A stretch of 64,000 bases of DNA. Source: Halpernia humi (lineage in GTDB: Bacteria; Bacteroidota; Bacteroidia; Flavobacteriales; Weeksellaceae). Positions 8,939 through 16,782 of the stretch are shown in pieces. The translations under genes were made by a program, and so were the position numbers. Where the stretch lies: contig NZ_FNUS01000006.1 of NCBI RefSeq assembly GCF_900108025.1, positions 62,001-126,000 of the forward strand, read 5' to 3'. Each line of letters begins with the position of its first letter. The first letter of the stretch is position 1. Under the pieces are notes generated by a model. That model had not been told where the DNA came from. It ran no database searches and was given only the letters and a program-made list of their open reading frames with translations.

Positions 8939-10660
8939 TTATTTCAATTCAATATCAAGTAAATTAACAGCATTATTTTCAAAGTAAATTCTCAATTTAT
9001 TTTCTCCTTTTTTAAGATTGATTGTTGTGCCAGAAGTTGTTTTCCAAGAATCGTTTCCACCAGTAGCATTTAAGGAAATTGCAGCCAATTCTTTCCCGGA
9101 AGCCTCTCCAATTTTTATTTTTGAATCTTGAGTTGCAGAATATTTAATAATTAATTGATAATTTTTTGCTGTTTCCGAGTTCACTGTATATTGCAGCCAT
9201 TCGCCTTTTTCAGTTTTTCCAACGTAATATTGGTTTTCTTTGGTTTTATAAATATCAACGCCGTCGTTTCTGAGTTGATTTCCAGAATTCCAATCTGATC
9301 TAAATATTTCATCACTCACCCAAAGATTTCTATAATCTGTATCGTTATACGCAGATCCCATTCTACCCAAATCATATTCTACCGCGAGAATTTTCCCCGG
9401 AATCGGATGGTTTTTAAAAGCGATTGTGGTAGAATCATTCACTTGCCGGAATAAGGCGTCTATCACATCTTTTATAATTTCCACTTTAGAAAATTTATAA
9501 TTGTCGGCAATTTTCATTAATGCTTTTTCGGCAAATTCTTTTGAGGGTTTTGTGCCGCCATTTTTCCAATAATCAAGAAGTTTTTCGTATTCTGGAGTGA
9601 TTTTTACATTGGTAATTCCTGCGATATTATCAATTTTTTTCATTGGCCAATAAGCCCAGCCGATATTTTCTTTTTCTAAAAGTTGATTTAATTCTGTAAA
9701 CCAAACATTAGAATTTTCGCCAGTTTCGCCCAACCAAATTGGCGTATTGAATTTTTTCCGAAGATCTAGGGCAAATTGAATACTTCCAATATTATTGAAA
9801 TTCCAGTATTTATGGAAACTGAAAGCCATATTATCATCCCAAATTTCCTTTAAACCATTATAATTATTTCCCCAGCCATTTCCTTCGATGATGATGATGT
9901 GTTTTTTATCTTCACTGCGGATGGCTTCTGTGATTTCTTTTTCCAATTTCCAAAGTGGCGCATTCGACATTTCATCCGTTCCGTTTGGATTTTTCCCTGT
10001 AAAGTTGATGTTTGGTTCATTTAAGATATCATAACCTCCAATCCAAGGTTCATTTTTATATCTTTCGGCGAGTTTTTTCCAAAGCGCAATTGTTTTTTTC
10101 TGGTTTTCTTCACTTTCCCACAACGAAGGTTTTGACTTATCATTATCGGAAATATTGACGTCATTTCCTTGTCCGCCAGGCGCGGCGTGCAAATCTAAAA
10201 TTAAATACATTTTATTTTCTTGGCACCATTTCAGTAAGTTATCCGTCATCTCAAAACCTTTTTTCAGCCAAGTATTTTCGCCTTTTATTGGTTCTTTTTC
10301 GATTGGCAAAGTGTAAAGATTGTAATGCATCGGAAGTCGAACGGAGTTAAAACCCGCCTTTGCCAAGAAGTCTATATCCTTTTTGGTTATTCCGTTTTTA
10401 AGGTAAGTTTTATAGAAATTTTTCATTCCCTTTTCACCAATCAATTCTTTTATTTTTTCTTTAATTTGATACTGCGGTCCTGCAAAATCGGCAGTTTTTA
10501 GCATATAACCTTCTTGCAACATCCAGCCACCTAAACCAAGACCTTTCAACTGGATGTTTTTACCTTTTTCATTCACGATTTCCTCACCGCTTCTTTTTAA
10601 AAACTGTGCAGTTCCCAATTGTGAGAGCAGAATAGCAGAAAATAGGATTGTTTTTTTCAT
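8939..10660 (-). CDS. Secreted glycoside hydrolase family 5 with C-terminal CBM6-like domain
   Basis: The product has 573 residues and an N-terminal signal peptide (cleaved near TAQ at 17-19). The (beta/alpha)8 catalytic domain covers about residues 25-375, with the family 5 signature LDLHAAPGGQ (156-164), acid/base Glu215 in YDILNEPN and nucleophile Glu312 in IWLGETGEN. The C-terminal 150 residues resemble a family 6 carbohydrate-binding module (WLQYTVN, NYQLIIKYSA, KKGENKLRIYFEN). This points to hydrolysis of a beta-glucan or related polysaccharide outside the cell or in the periplasm; the exact substrate is open. It is the first gene of a five-gene set continuing with beta-lactamase, M23 peptidase, hydroxyacyl-CoA dehydrogenase and a membrane protein. 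No SusCD-like pair is nearby. Confidence 0.9.
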   Translation of the reverse strand: MKKTILFSAILLSQLGTAQFLKRSGEEIVNEKGKNIQLKGLGLGGWMLQEGYMLKTADFAGPQYQIKEKIKELIGEKGMKNFYKTYLKNGITKKDIDFLAKAGFNSVRLPMHYNLYTLPIEKEPIKGENTWLKKGFEMTDNLLKWCQENKMYLILDLHAAPGGQGNDVNISDNDKSKPSLWESEENQKKTIALWKKLAERYKNEPWIGGYDILNEPNINFTGKNPNGTDEMSNAPLWKLEKEITEAIRSEDKKHIIIIEGNGWGNNYNGLKEIWDDNMAFSFHKYWNFNNIGSIQFALDLRKKFNTPIWLGETGENSNVWFTELNQLLEKENIGWAYWPMKKIDNIAGITNVKITPEYEKLLDYWKNGGTKPSKEFAEKALMKIADNYKFSKVEIIKDVIDALFRQVNDSTTIAFKNHPIPGKILAVEYDLGRMGSAYNDTDYRNLWVSDEIFRSDWNSGNQLRNDGVDIYKTKENQYYVGKTEKGEWLQYTVNSETAKNYQLIIKYSATQDSKIKIGEASGKELAAISLNATGGNDSWKTTSGTTINLKKGENKLRIYFENNAVNLLDIELK

Positions 10661-10823
10661 AAGAAGTTATTTTCAAGGTTTTATAATGATGAATTTTTAT
10701 TAGTTAAACTTTACTACAATATTATTTTGACTTTAAAGATTTTTAAATTTCCTATTCGCTGTTGCATCATCCGTTAAAAATTGAAAGTCATAATAATTAT
10801 ATTCTTCATTTTTAGTTTTTAGC

Positions 10824-10918
10824 GTCATTGCGAGGAACGAAGCAATCTGTTGTAGAATGCAGAATTTTTTTCAACGGATTGCTTCGTCACTACATTGCAT
10901 TTCGTTCCTCGCAATGAC
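10824..10918. repeat. 95-bp palindromic repeat element (REP-like)
   Basis: Outer arms gtcattgcgaggaacga (10824-10840) and tcgttcctcgcaatgac (10902-10918) are perfectly complementary, and inner arms gaagcaatc (10839-10847) and gattgcttc (10877-10885) pair as well. The right half contains a short insertion between the two arm parts. The GCGAGGAACGAAGCAATC core is a motif I have met in repeats of many bacterial genomes. It lies between two minus-strand genes, with no coding potential. Confidence 0.85.
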
Positions 10919-10941
10919 ACAAGTAATTCGGTTTTTTATTA

Positions 10942-11904
10942 TTAATTAATCATCTTCACGATTTCCAGCGCCACTTTCAACGCTTCCGTTCCGTCTTCCA
11001 GAGAAACTTCCACATTTTTATTTTCTGTAATCGCATCGGCAAAACTTTCCAGTTCGTCTAAAATTGCGTTATTCGGCGAAATCGGTGGATATTCAAAAAT
11101 AATCTGATTTTTTTCGCCTTCCGCATTTTCTATAATCATATCAAAATCACTCGGGTTTTCAGGCGCTTCTTTCATCCTAATGACTTCTGCTTTTTTCTCT
11201 AGAAAATCAACCGAAATGTAAGCGTCTTTCTGGAAGAATCTCGATTTCCGCATGGCTTTCATAGAAATTCTTGAAGTCGTAAGATTAGCAACGCAACCGT
11301 TTTCAAACTCAATTCTCGCATTGCAAATATCCGGCGATTTTGAAACCACGGAAACGCCAGAAGCGTGAATTTTTTTTACTTTAGATTTTACAATAGAAAG
11401 CAAAATATCCAAATCGTGAATCATTAAATCTAAAACGACAGAAACATCCGTCCCACGCGGATTAAATTCTGCCAAACGGTGAATCTCGATAAACATTGGG
11501 TTTTTGATGTAATCTTTTGAGCCAATAAATGCTGGATTGTAGCGTTCAACATGACCAACTTGCGCTTTTATCCCAAATTCTCTGCATTTAAAAAGGATTT
11601 CTTCTGCTTCTTTTAAATTTTGTGTAACGGGTTTTTCAATAAAAAAGGGAATCTTATTTCCGATGGCTTTCATTGCAAAATCGTAATGGTAAAGCGTGGG
11701 CGTTACAATATCGAGCATTTCAATTTTAGATAACAATTCATCAAAATTTTCAAAATATTTATAACCGAATTCGGCTTCTAATTTTTTGCCGTTTTCTACG
11801 TCTTTATCATGAAAACCAACCAAATTATATTTCTTTGATTGATTAAGAAGTTTCAAATGAATTTTCCCCAAATGGCCTGCACCAACTAAACCTGCGTTTA
11901 ACAT
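10942..11904 (-). CDS. Gfo/Idh/MocA family oxidoreductase
   Basis: The product is a 320-residue NAD(P)-dependent oxidoreductase. The N-terminal Rossmann fold begins with LVGAGHLGKIHLKLL (residues 6-20), the family signature FFIEKPVTQNLKEAEEIL follows near residue 92, and the catalytic-region motifs HVERYNPAF (about 118) and DLMIHDLDILL (about 164) contain the lysine and histidines expected for this family. Members act on sugars, inositols, bile pigments or amino sugars; the substrate is not deducible. It is not in a sugar-utilisation cluster. A second, unrelated-subgroup member lies 188 bases upstream on the same strand, but the spacing suggests separate transcription. Confidence 0.9.
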   Translation of the reverse strand: MLNAGLVGAGHLGKIHLKLLNQSKKYNLVGFHDKDVENGKKLEAEFGYKYFENFDELLSKIEMLDIVTPTLYHYDFAMKAIGNKIPFFIEKPVTQNLKEAEEILFKCREFGIKAQVGHVERYNPAFIGSKDYIKNPMFIEIHRLAEFNPRGTDVSVVLDLMIHDLDILLSIVKSKVKKIHASGVSVVSKSPDICNARIEFENGCVANLTTSRISMKAMRKSRFFQKDAYISVDFLEKKAEVIRMKEAPENPSDFDMIIENAEGEKNQIIFEYPPISPNNAILDELESFADAITENKNVEVSLEDGTEALKVALEIVKMIN

Positions 11905-12092
11905 ATTTTTGAATTTATTTTCTTTCCCGTAAAGATAAACATTTCGGCAAACATTTTATTTCACTATTTCACACAAAGAATGCAAAGGTTAATTTTAGGT
12001 TTGAATTTCGCCAAACGGCTTAAAAATTATTTTTTGCCAATATTTAAAATCTGAAAAATATCCTTGAGAATTTTGCGCAATAATCATTTTAT

Positions 12093-13121
12093 TTAAAAAC
12101 AAACAATTTTTTGCTCCTCCGAACTTTTTATTGCCCCTTCAATAATTTTCATTGTTTTTATCGCATCTTCTGCTGAAACTGGTACAGGTTTATTTTTTGA
12201 AAGCGCTTGGTATAATTCCCCGAAAAATTCTAGATAATTACCTTTCAAACTATCGATGAAGATTCTATTTTTGAAGGTATTTAAAATACCTTTTTGGCTT
12301 TCATTTTCAGTTCCCCAATCTTTGAAATTTGGCTTTTTTCCAGCTTTTAAATCATCTTCTTGCACATCGGCGCGCATCTTCAAAAAACTACCTTTTCTTC
12401 CTTGCAAAACATAGGCGGGCAAAACTTCTTTCGCAAAAAAAGAGGCTTTTAAACGAACTCTTTTATCGGGATAATAAAGCAAAATATCAAAATAATCTAC
12501 CACTTTTGTGTCTTTTCGAAGTTTTCGTAAATCGGCGAAAAGTTGCGTTGGAAAGCCGAATAGAACCAAGGCTTGATCAATAATATGCGCGCCTAAGTCC
12601 CACAAAATCCCAGAGCCATTTTGCATTTCTTCTTTCCAAGTTTTCTGACTTAAAATCGGGTTATATCGTTCAAACCTTATTTCCGCTTCAACAATTTCAT
12701 CCAAAATATTATCTTTTAAAATCTTTTGAACGGTTTTAAAATCGCTGTCCCATCGCCGATTTTGATAGATGCAAAGTTTTACATTTTGCGCTTTTGCGAT
12801 AGAATCAAGTTCAATGGCTTCGGCTACATTGGTGGTAAAACATTTTTCTACTAAAACATTTTTACCCGCTAAAAGTGATTTTTTAGCCAATTCAAAATGC
12901 GTGTGAACTGGCGTGTTTACAACAATTAATTCTGCTTCGCTTTCTAAAACTTCTTCTAAAGTTGCAAAGCTTTTTACGTTTTTAAAATCGTTTTCAATGT
13001 TTTTTTTACTTCTTTCGTACGCGCCAATTAGTTCAAAACCAGAATGAACTTCTAAAAATGGTGCGTGAAATAACTTGCCAGAATCGCCATAAGCGAGTAG
13101 TGCAGTTTTTATTTTTGACAT
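12093..13121 (-). CDS. Gfo/Idh/MocA family oxidoreductase (YdgJ/scyllo-inositol dehydrogenase-like)
   Basis: The product has 342 residues. The Rossmann domain opens with ALLAYGDSGKLFHAPFL, the form found in the YdgJ/IolW subgroup (F-H-A-P-F instead of a plain glycine loop), followed by NTPVHTHFELAKKSLLAGK and VLVEKCFTTNVAEA; the usual EKP motif reads E-K-C-F here. The C-terminal domain has WDLGAHIIDQALVLFG with the conserved Gly-x-His pattern. Relatives reduce or oxidise scyllo-inositol or similar cyclitols and sugars with NADP; substrate is not certain. Length is normal. Its start is about 120 bases from the divergent pcm gene. Confidence 0.88.
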   Translation of the reverse strand: MSKIKTALLAYGDSGKLFHAPFLEVHSGFELIGAYERSKKNIENDFKNVKSFATLEEVLESEAELIVVNTPVHTHFELAKKSLLAGKNVLVEKCFTTNVAEAIELDSIAKAQNVKLCIYQNRRWDSDFKTVQKILKDNILDEIVEAEIRFERYNPILSQKTWKEEMQNGSGILWDLGAHIIDQALVLFGFPTQLFADLRKLRKDTKVVDYFDILLYYPDKRVRLKASFFAKEVLPAYVLQGRKGSFLKMRADVQEDDLKAGKKPNFKDWGTENESQKGILNTFKNRIFIDSLKGNYLEFFGELYQALSKNKPVPVSAEDAIKTMKIIEGAIKSSEEQKIVCF

Positions 13122-13188
13122 TATTTTTTTAAATTTTTACTAATTTAATAAAAATGAATAAGCATTTTAAATTGAATTCAGAAAATTT

Positions 13189-13225
13189 CAAATCTTCAAT
13201 CTCAATTCTTCCAATCTCCAAACTA
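13189..13225. repeat. Degenerate 7-bp/14-bp repeat
   Basis: Units caatctc, aattctt, ccaatct and ccaaact follow each other just upstream of the pcm promoter. The sequence resembles the complement of the 14-bp repeat at 2440-2492, but copies are imperfect. Confidence 0.4.
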
Positions 13226-13231
13226 AATTCT

Positions 13232-13239
13232 TATTTTTG
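13232..13239 (+). promoter_or_regulatory. -7 element TATTTTTG for pcm
   Basis: An exact TAnnTTTG match ends 5 bases before the ATG at 13245. With the usual distance from this element to the first transcribed base, the mRNA would start at or very near the start codon (leaderless). Confidence 0.55.
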
Positions 13240-13244
13240 TTTTA

Positions 13245-13895
13245 ATGAAAGATTCTTTTGTACATAAGGGGAAACGTAAGATTTTAGTAGAATATTTGCG
13301 AGAAAAAATCGGAATTTTAGATGAAAATGTTCTTCAGGCCATCAATGAAGTGCCGCGCCATCTTTTTATTCAAAGTATTTTTGAAGAATTCGCTTATGAA
13401 GATCGCGCTTTTCCTATTGCGGCGCAACAAACCATTTCACATCCTTCAACTGTGGCCGAACAAACGGAAATTTTAGAATTAAAAAAAGACGAAAAAGTTT
13501 TGGAAATTGGCACCGGATGCGGTTATCAAACGATGGTTTTAATGAAAATGAACGCTTTGGTTCACACCATAGAAAGGCAGAAAGATTTGTTTGATTATGC
13601 TAAAAATAAATTTAGAGAACTGAATTGCCGCCCAAAATTTCAAAGTTTTGGTGATGGGTTTGCTGGTCTTCCTACTTTTGCGCCTTTTGATAAAATTTTG
13701 GTGACTTGCGGCGCAGAAAATTTGCCACAAGAATTGCTTCATCAGTTAAAAATAGGCGGAAAAATGGTAATTCCTTTAGGGAAAACCGATGAGCAAATTC
13801 TCTACAGATTTACAAAAATATCGGAAAACGAAATTCAAAAGGAAGAATTTGGGATTTATAAGTTTGTACCGATGTTGGGCGATACGAAAATTTAA
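13245..13895 (+). CDS. pcm: Protein-L-isoaspartate O-methyltransferase
   Basis: This 216-residue cytoplasmic enzyme methylates L-isoaspartyl residues with S-adenosylmethionine and starts repair of aged proteins. Motifs are clear: INEVPRHLFI near residue 36, AYEDRAFPI, QTISHPSTVAEQTEIL (the substrate-binding loop, usually QTIS-P), the SAM-binding loop VLEIGTGCGYQTMVL at about 82-96, HTIERQKDLFDYAK, and the C-terminal GGKMVIPLG. Length is typical. A promoter element is seen immediately upstream. The gene is divergent from the oxidoreductase at 12093. Confidence 0.95.
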   Translation: MKDSFVHKGKRKILVEYLREKIGILDENVLQAINEVPRHLFIQSIFEEFAYEDRAFPIAAQQTISHPSTVAEQTEILELKKDEKVLEIGTGCGYQTMVLMKMNALVHTIERQKDLFDYAKNKFRELNCRPKFQSFGDGFAGLPTFAPFDKILVTCGAENLPQELLHQLKIGGKMVIPLGKTDEQILYRFTKISENEIQKEEFGIYKFVPMLGDTKI

Positions 13896-13976
13896 AAACA
13901 GGCATACAAAACGCAAGAAAAGGCTTTATTTTTCAGAAAATAGGTAAATTTTCTTTCAATTCCGATAAAGATAATT

Positions 13977-13998
13977 CAGCGTATTAAACGCTGTTTTT
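13977..13998 (+). terminator. Hairpin terminator after pcm
   Basis: A perfect 6-bp stem (cagcgt/acgctg) with loop attaa is followed by five T residues, about 80 bases after the pcm stop. Confidence 0.6.
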
Positions 13999-14117
13999 CA
14001 CTTTTTTAAAACATCTAAATTCGTGATATTTGTTTTAAAAAAAAAATTTTTGAATTATTCGTGTTTAATTTTATAATGAGATATTTGCTTGTAACAATTA
14101 TATAAAGGTATTTTTTA

Positions 14118-14159
14118 CATCAATCATCAATCATCAATCATCAATCATCAATCATCATT
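14118..14159. repeat. Heptamer tandem array (catcaat)5
   Basis: Five exact copies of the 7-bp unit catcaat plus a diverged sixth copy end 5 bases before the stop codon of the minus-strand fabI gene. Confidence 0.9.
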
Positions 14160-14164
14160 TATTA

Positions 14165-14989
14165 TTACCCCATAATATGAAAACCACCATCCACATGGCG
14201 TATTTCGCCTGTAATTCTTGTTTCCTTGCGGAAAAGATGAATCACTTCATGCGCAAGATCTTCTGGCAAAGCGTTGCCAAGCGGGCTTAATCTATTTGCT
14301 CTTGCTACATCTTCGTCTTTCAACGTAGCATTTCCGGCTTTACTTCCCATGTAAGGTGAAAAACGTAATGCATTTGCTCGGATTCCGTATTTATTTCCCA
14401 ATTCGTAAGCCATTTCAATCGTTAATCTTTCTAATGCCGCTTTTGCAATACTCATATTTATGTAAGGAAAAAAGGATACCTTTTCAGCTGCAATATAACT
14501 TAAAGACACAATTGAAGCGCCATTTTGCAAAACGCCATTATCGAGCAAAGCATGGCAAAGTGAAATTAGAGAAAATGCAGACACATTCATTGTGTCATTA
14601 AATTCTTCCGCAGTAACTTCCAACATTGGTTTTACAGATTTATTTCTAATCGTTTTGTCCATAGCAATGGCATGTAAAAAACCATTAATTGGAATGTTTT
14701 TTTCTTTTAAATCATGCGCCAAAAATTGCAAACTTTCAGGCAAAGTAACATCTAGTGGTGCTGTGTAAACATCATTACCTAAAACTTTTTTTACAGAATT
14801 TTCGAAATCGGCGTAGTTTTTATTTAAAAAATCTTGTGCTTTTTCTGATAAATTTTTATGAAAAGGTGTAACGCCAAGTCCTGTGCAGACTACGTTTCCA
14901 TTGTTTTGAAGCACTTTTTCTGCTATTTTCATTGCTAATGAGTTTTCATCTGCAATCCCGGTAATTAAAAAAGTTTGATTTGAAAGCAT
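14165..14989 (-). CDS. fabI: Enoyl-[acyl-carrier-protein] reductase, NADH
   Basis: This 274-residue short-chain dehydrogenase performs the last reduction of each fatty acid elongation cycle. It starts with a FabI-type dinucleotide loop (ITGIADENSLAMKIAEKVL; FabI carries G-I-A-x-x-x-S-I/L-A instead of the classical glycine motif). The active-site region has SLSYIAAEKVSFFPYINMSIAKAALE with the first Tyr, the second Tyr and the Lys in FabI spacing, and the C-terminus reads LRFSPYMGSKAG and EIRHVDGGFHIMG. FabI enzymes are targets of triclosan and isoniazid-type inhibitors. It lies downstream of a FabH-like gene in the same direction, 103 bases apart, with heptamer arrays between them and after its stop. 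Very secure. Confidence 0.95.
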   Translation of the reverse strand: MLSNQTFLITGIADENSLAMKIAEKVLQNNGNVVCTGLGVTPFHKNLSEKAQDFLNKNYADFENSVKKVLGNDVYTAPLDVTLPESLQFLAHDLKEKNIPINGFLHAIAMDKTIRNKSVKPMLEVTAEEFNDTMNVSAFSLISLCHALLDNGVLQNGASIVSLSYIAAEKVSFFPYINMSIAKAALERLTIEMAYELGNKYGIRANALRFSPYMGSKAGNATLKDEDVARANRLSPLGNALPEDLAHEVIHLFRKETRITGEIRHVDGGFHIMG

Positions 14990-14995
14990 AATTTT

Positions 14996-15040
14996 AAAGT
15001 AAAAAGTAAAAAGTAAAAAGTAAAAAGTAAAAAGTAAAAA
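14996..15040. repeat. Heptamer tandem array (aaaaagt)5
   Basis: Five exact copies of aaaaagt, with a partial unit before and an A-run after them, lie directly upstream of the fabI start codon. Expansion or contraction could change the fabI leader. Confidence 0.9.
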
Positions 15041-15060
15041 AATATTTTAAAAGTCATTAA

Positions 15061-15095
15061 TAAACTGACAACCGACAACCGAAAACTAAGAACTA
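15061..15095. repeat. Heptamer array (aactgac-like)
   Basis: Successive 7-bp units read aactgac, aaccgac, aaccgaa, aactaag and aactaca. The last unit runs into the stop codon (CTA on the plus strand) of the minus-strand FabH gene, just as the array at 2564 does at its gene. Confidence 0.65.
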
Positions 15096-16067
15096 CACTT
15101 TGTAAAGCGCCGTTCCCCAAGTCCAACCAGAGCCAACTGCGGCAAAAAGCAATAAATTTCCCGGTTGAATTTTCCCACTTTTGTAAGTTTCATCTAACAC
15201 AATTGGAATCGTTCCGCCCGAAGTGTTTGCATATTTATCCATATTGGTCATCACTTTTTCAAACGGAATATTTACTTTTTTAGCGGTTTCCTGCAAAATT
15301 CTAATACTCGGCTGATGTGGAATAACCCAATCTACATCGTCAGAAGTTAATTGGTTGGCTTCTAGGATTTCTGTTATAACCTCTGGTAAAACTTTCGTCG
15401 CCGTGTTATAAACTTCCTTTCCATTCATTTGGAAATAATGCTGCCTATTTTTTAAAGTTTCTTCGGAAGCGGGAATTTCACATCCGCCAGCAGGAATATT
15501 AAAATGGAGTTTTCCGCGTCCGTCAGCATGTAGTTTAAAATCCATAAAACCTTTGTCTTCCGTAGTTGCAGATATCAAAATCGCACCTGCGCCATCGCCA
15601 AAAAACACAGAATCTTTTCTTTCCCAATCTGTAATTGTAGAAAAAGTATCTGCACCAATGATTAAAACATTTTTATACATTCCGGTTTGCACAAATTGGC
15701 AAGCAATGGCAATACCATAAAGTCCGCCAGAGCAAACCGCAGAAATATCAAAAGCCACCGCTTGGAAAGCACCCATTTTTTCTTGCACAAAACACGCGGT
15801 AGATGGCGCTTGGCGATCTGGCGTAGAAGTCGCAACAATAATTAAATTTATGTCTTCAGGTGTAACACCGGTGCCCTCCAAAGCTTTTAATCCAGCTTTA
15901 TAGGCTAAATCGCTCGTTACTTCACCAACCGCAATTCGCCGTTCTCTGATTCCTAAATTTTTAAATATCCATTCATCTGAAGAACCTACCGCTTCAAAAA
16001 AATCATTTTTCAAAATTTTTGGTGGGACATAAGAGCCAGTTCCTTTTATATAAGCATTCGTTTTCAT
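15093..16067 (-). CDS. 3-oxoacyl-[acyl-carrier-protein] synthase III (FabH-type)
   Basis: This 324-residue ketoacyl-ACP synthase III condenses an acyl-CoA starter with malonyl-ACP. The catalytic triad is present: Cys112 in SAVCSGGLYGI, His251 in WVIPHQPS and Asn281 in DKYANTSGGTIP. The residue after Cys112 is Ser rather than the usual Ala, and the loop reads C-S-G-G. The N-terminus (AYIKGTGSYVPPKIL) and the C-terminus (LFAAVGSGWTWGTALYKV) fit the family. In Flavobacteriia the housekeeping fabH usually lies with rpmF and accBC; here it precedes fabI, so this may be a second copy or one for branched starters. The 196-base gap before the next gene probably holds its promoter, though no exact element was found. 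Confidence 0.9.
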   Translation of the reverse strand: MKTNAYIKGTGSYVPPKILKNDFFEAVGSSDEWIFKNLGIRERRIAVGEVTSDLAYKAGLKALEGTGVTPEDINLIIVATSTPDRQAPSTACFVQEKMGAFQAVAFDISAVCSGGLYGIAIACQFVQTGMYKNVLIIGADTFSTITDWERKDSVFFGDGAGAILISATTEDKGFMDFKLHADGRGKLHFNIPAGGCEIPASEETLKNRQHYFQMNGKEVYNTATKVLPEVITEILEANQLTSDDVDWVIPHQPSIRILQETAKKVNIPFEKVMTNMDKYANTSGGTIPIVLDETYKSGKIQPGNLLLFAAVGSGWTWGTALYKV

Positions 16068-16263
16068 TACTAATTTTAATTAATTACAAATATCAAATAA
16101 ATTTTATAGAAATTGAATTTATTTCGGTAAAAATATAGAATTATTGGGAGATAAATATTTTATTTTAATTAAAAGTATCAAAATCTAAAATCTGGAATAT
16201 TATATTTCTTAAAATATTTTCATCAATGGCAATGCTTTTGTTACAATAAAATAAAATTACATT

Positions 16264-16554
16264 ATGAATACCGACAACAACCGAAAAGGGCAAAATGAAA
16301 ATTTAGAAGAACTTAATTATCCAAAATCTGATGATATTTTCACACAAAATGAGCCTGTTTCTATAGATTCAAATGGGGAATTGAGAGAAAATGAAGATTT
16401 AGATGATGCTATGGAAATGGGGTTAGACGTTCCAGGTTCAGAGTTAGACAATGCACAAGAAGACGTGGGTTCTGAAGATGAGGAAAATAATTATTATAGC
16501 ACAAGCGATAATAATGATAACCACGAAGAAGTGAATGAAGATTTAATTAATTAA
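16264..16554 (+). CDS. Small acidic hypothetical protein
   Basis: The product has 96 residues, is very rich in Asp, Glu and Asn, and has no hydrophobic segment, signal peptide or cysteine. It is probably disordered. Residues 45-65 (NEDLDDAMEMGLDVPGSELD) are the only part that looks conserved in style; similar short acidic proteins with an M-G-L-D-V-P-G-x-E-L-D core are frequent in Flavobacteriia, to my recollection. No function can be given. It has no close neighbours; the next feature is a repeat element that begins 15 bases after the stop. Confidence 0.7.
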   Translation: MNTDNNRKGQNENLEELNYPKSDDIFTQNEPVSIDSNGELRENEDLDDAMEMGLDVPGSELDNAQEDVGSEDEENNYYSTSDNNDNHEEVNEDLIN

Positions 16555-16568
16555 AAATTCTAAAATAG

Positions 16569-16673
16569 GGAGCAAGACGGTTTCAGTTTTTTCGAAGATT
16601 GTGCCGGCTTTCCACTATATATTTTTATTTTTTCTGACAAAAAATAAAAAAGATGTCGTTCCAATCCGGGCTA
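16569..16673. repeat. Hairpin repeat element, copy A
   Basis: This 105-bp element starts ggagcaag, contains gctttccact and a perfect 12-bp AT stem (16622-16633 paired with 16639-16650, loop ctgac), and ends with gatgtcgtt, ccaatc and gggcta. A second copy with the same order of conserved blocks lies at 50519-50628. It fills most of the 293 bases between the acidic protein gene and the DUF559 gene. Confidence 0.8.
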
Positions 16674-16782
16674 TCAAGTTCGGTTTTTTTCTTTTCAGAC
16701 GAGAAGTATTGTGTTCAAATAAAATTATTTATCTTTAAATAATAAATTATATAGTCTAATTTCCAGAAATTTTGCATCGAGA

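Noticed and set aside
13895-14160. Possible CRISPR-like array at the heptamer repeats
   Set aside because: Units are 7 bp, adjacent without spacers, and no cas gene is near; they are simple tandem repeats.
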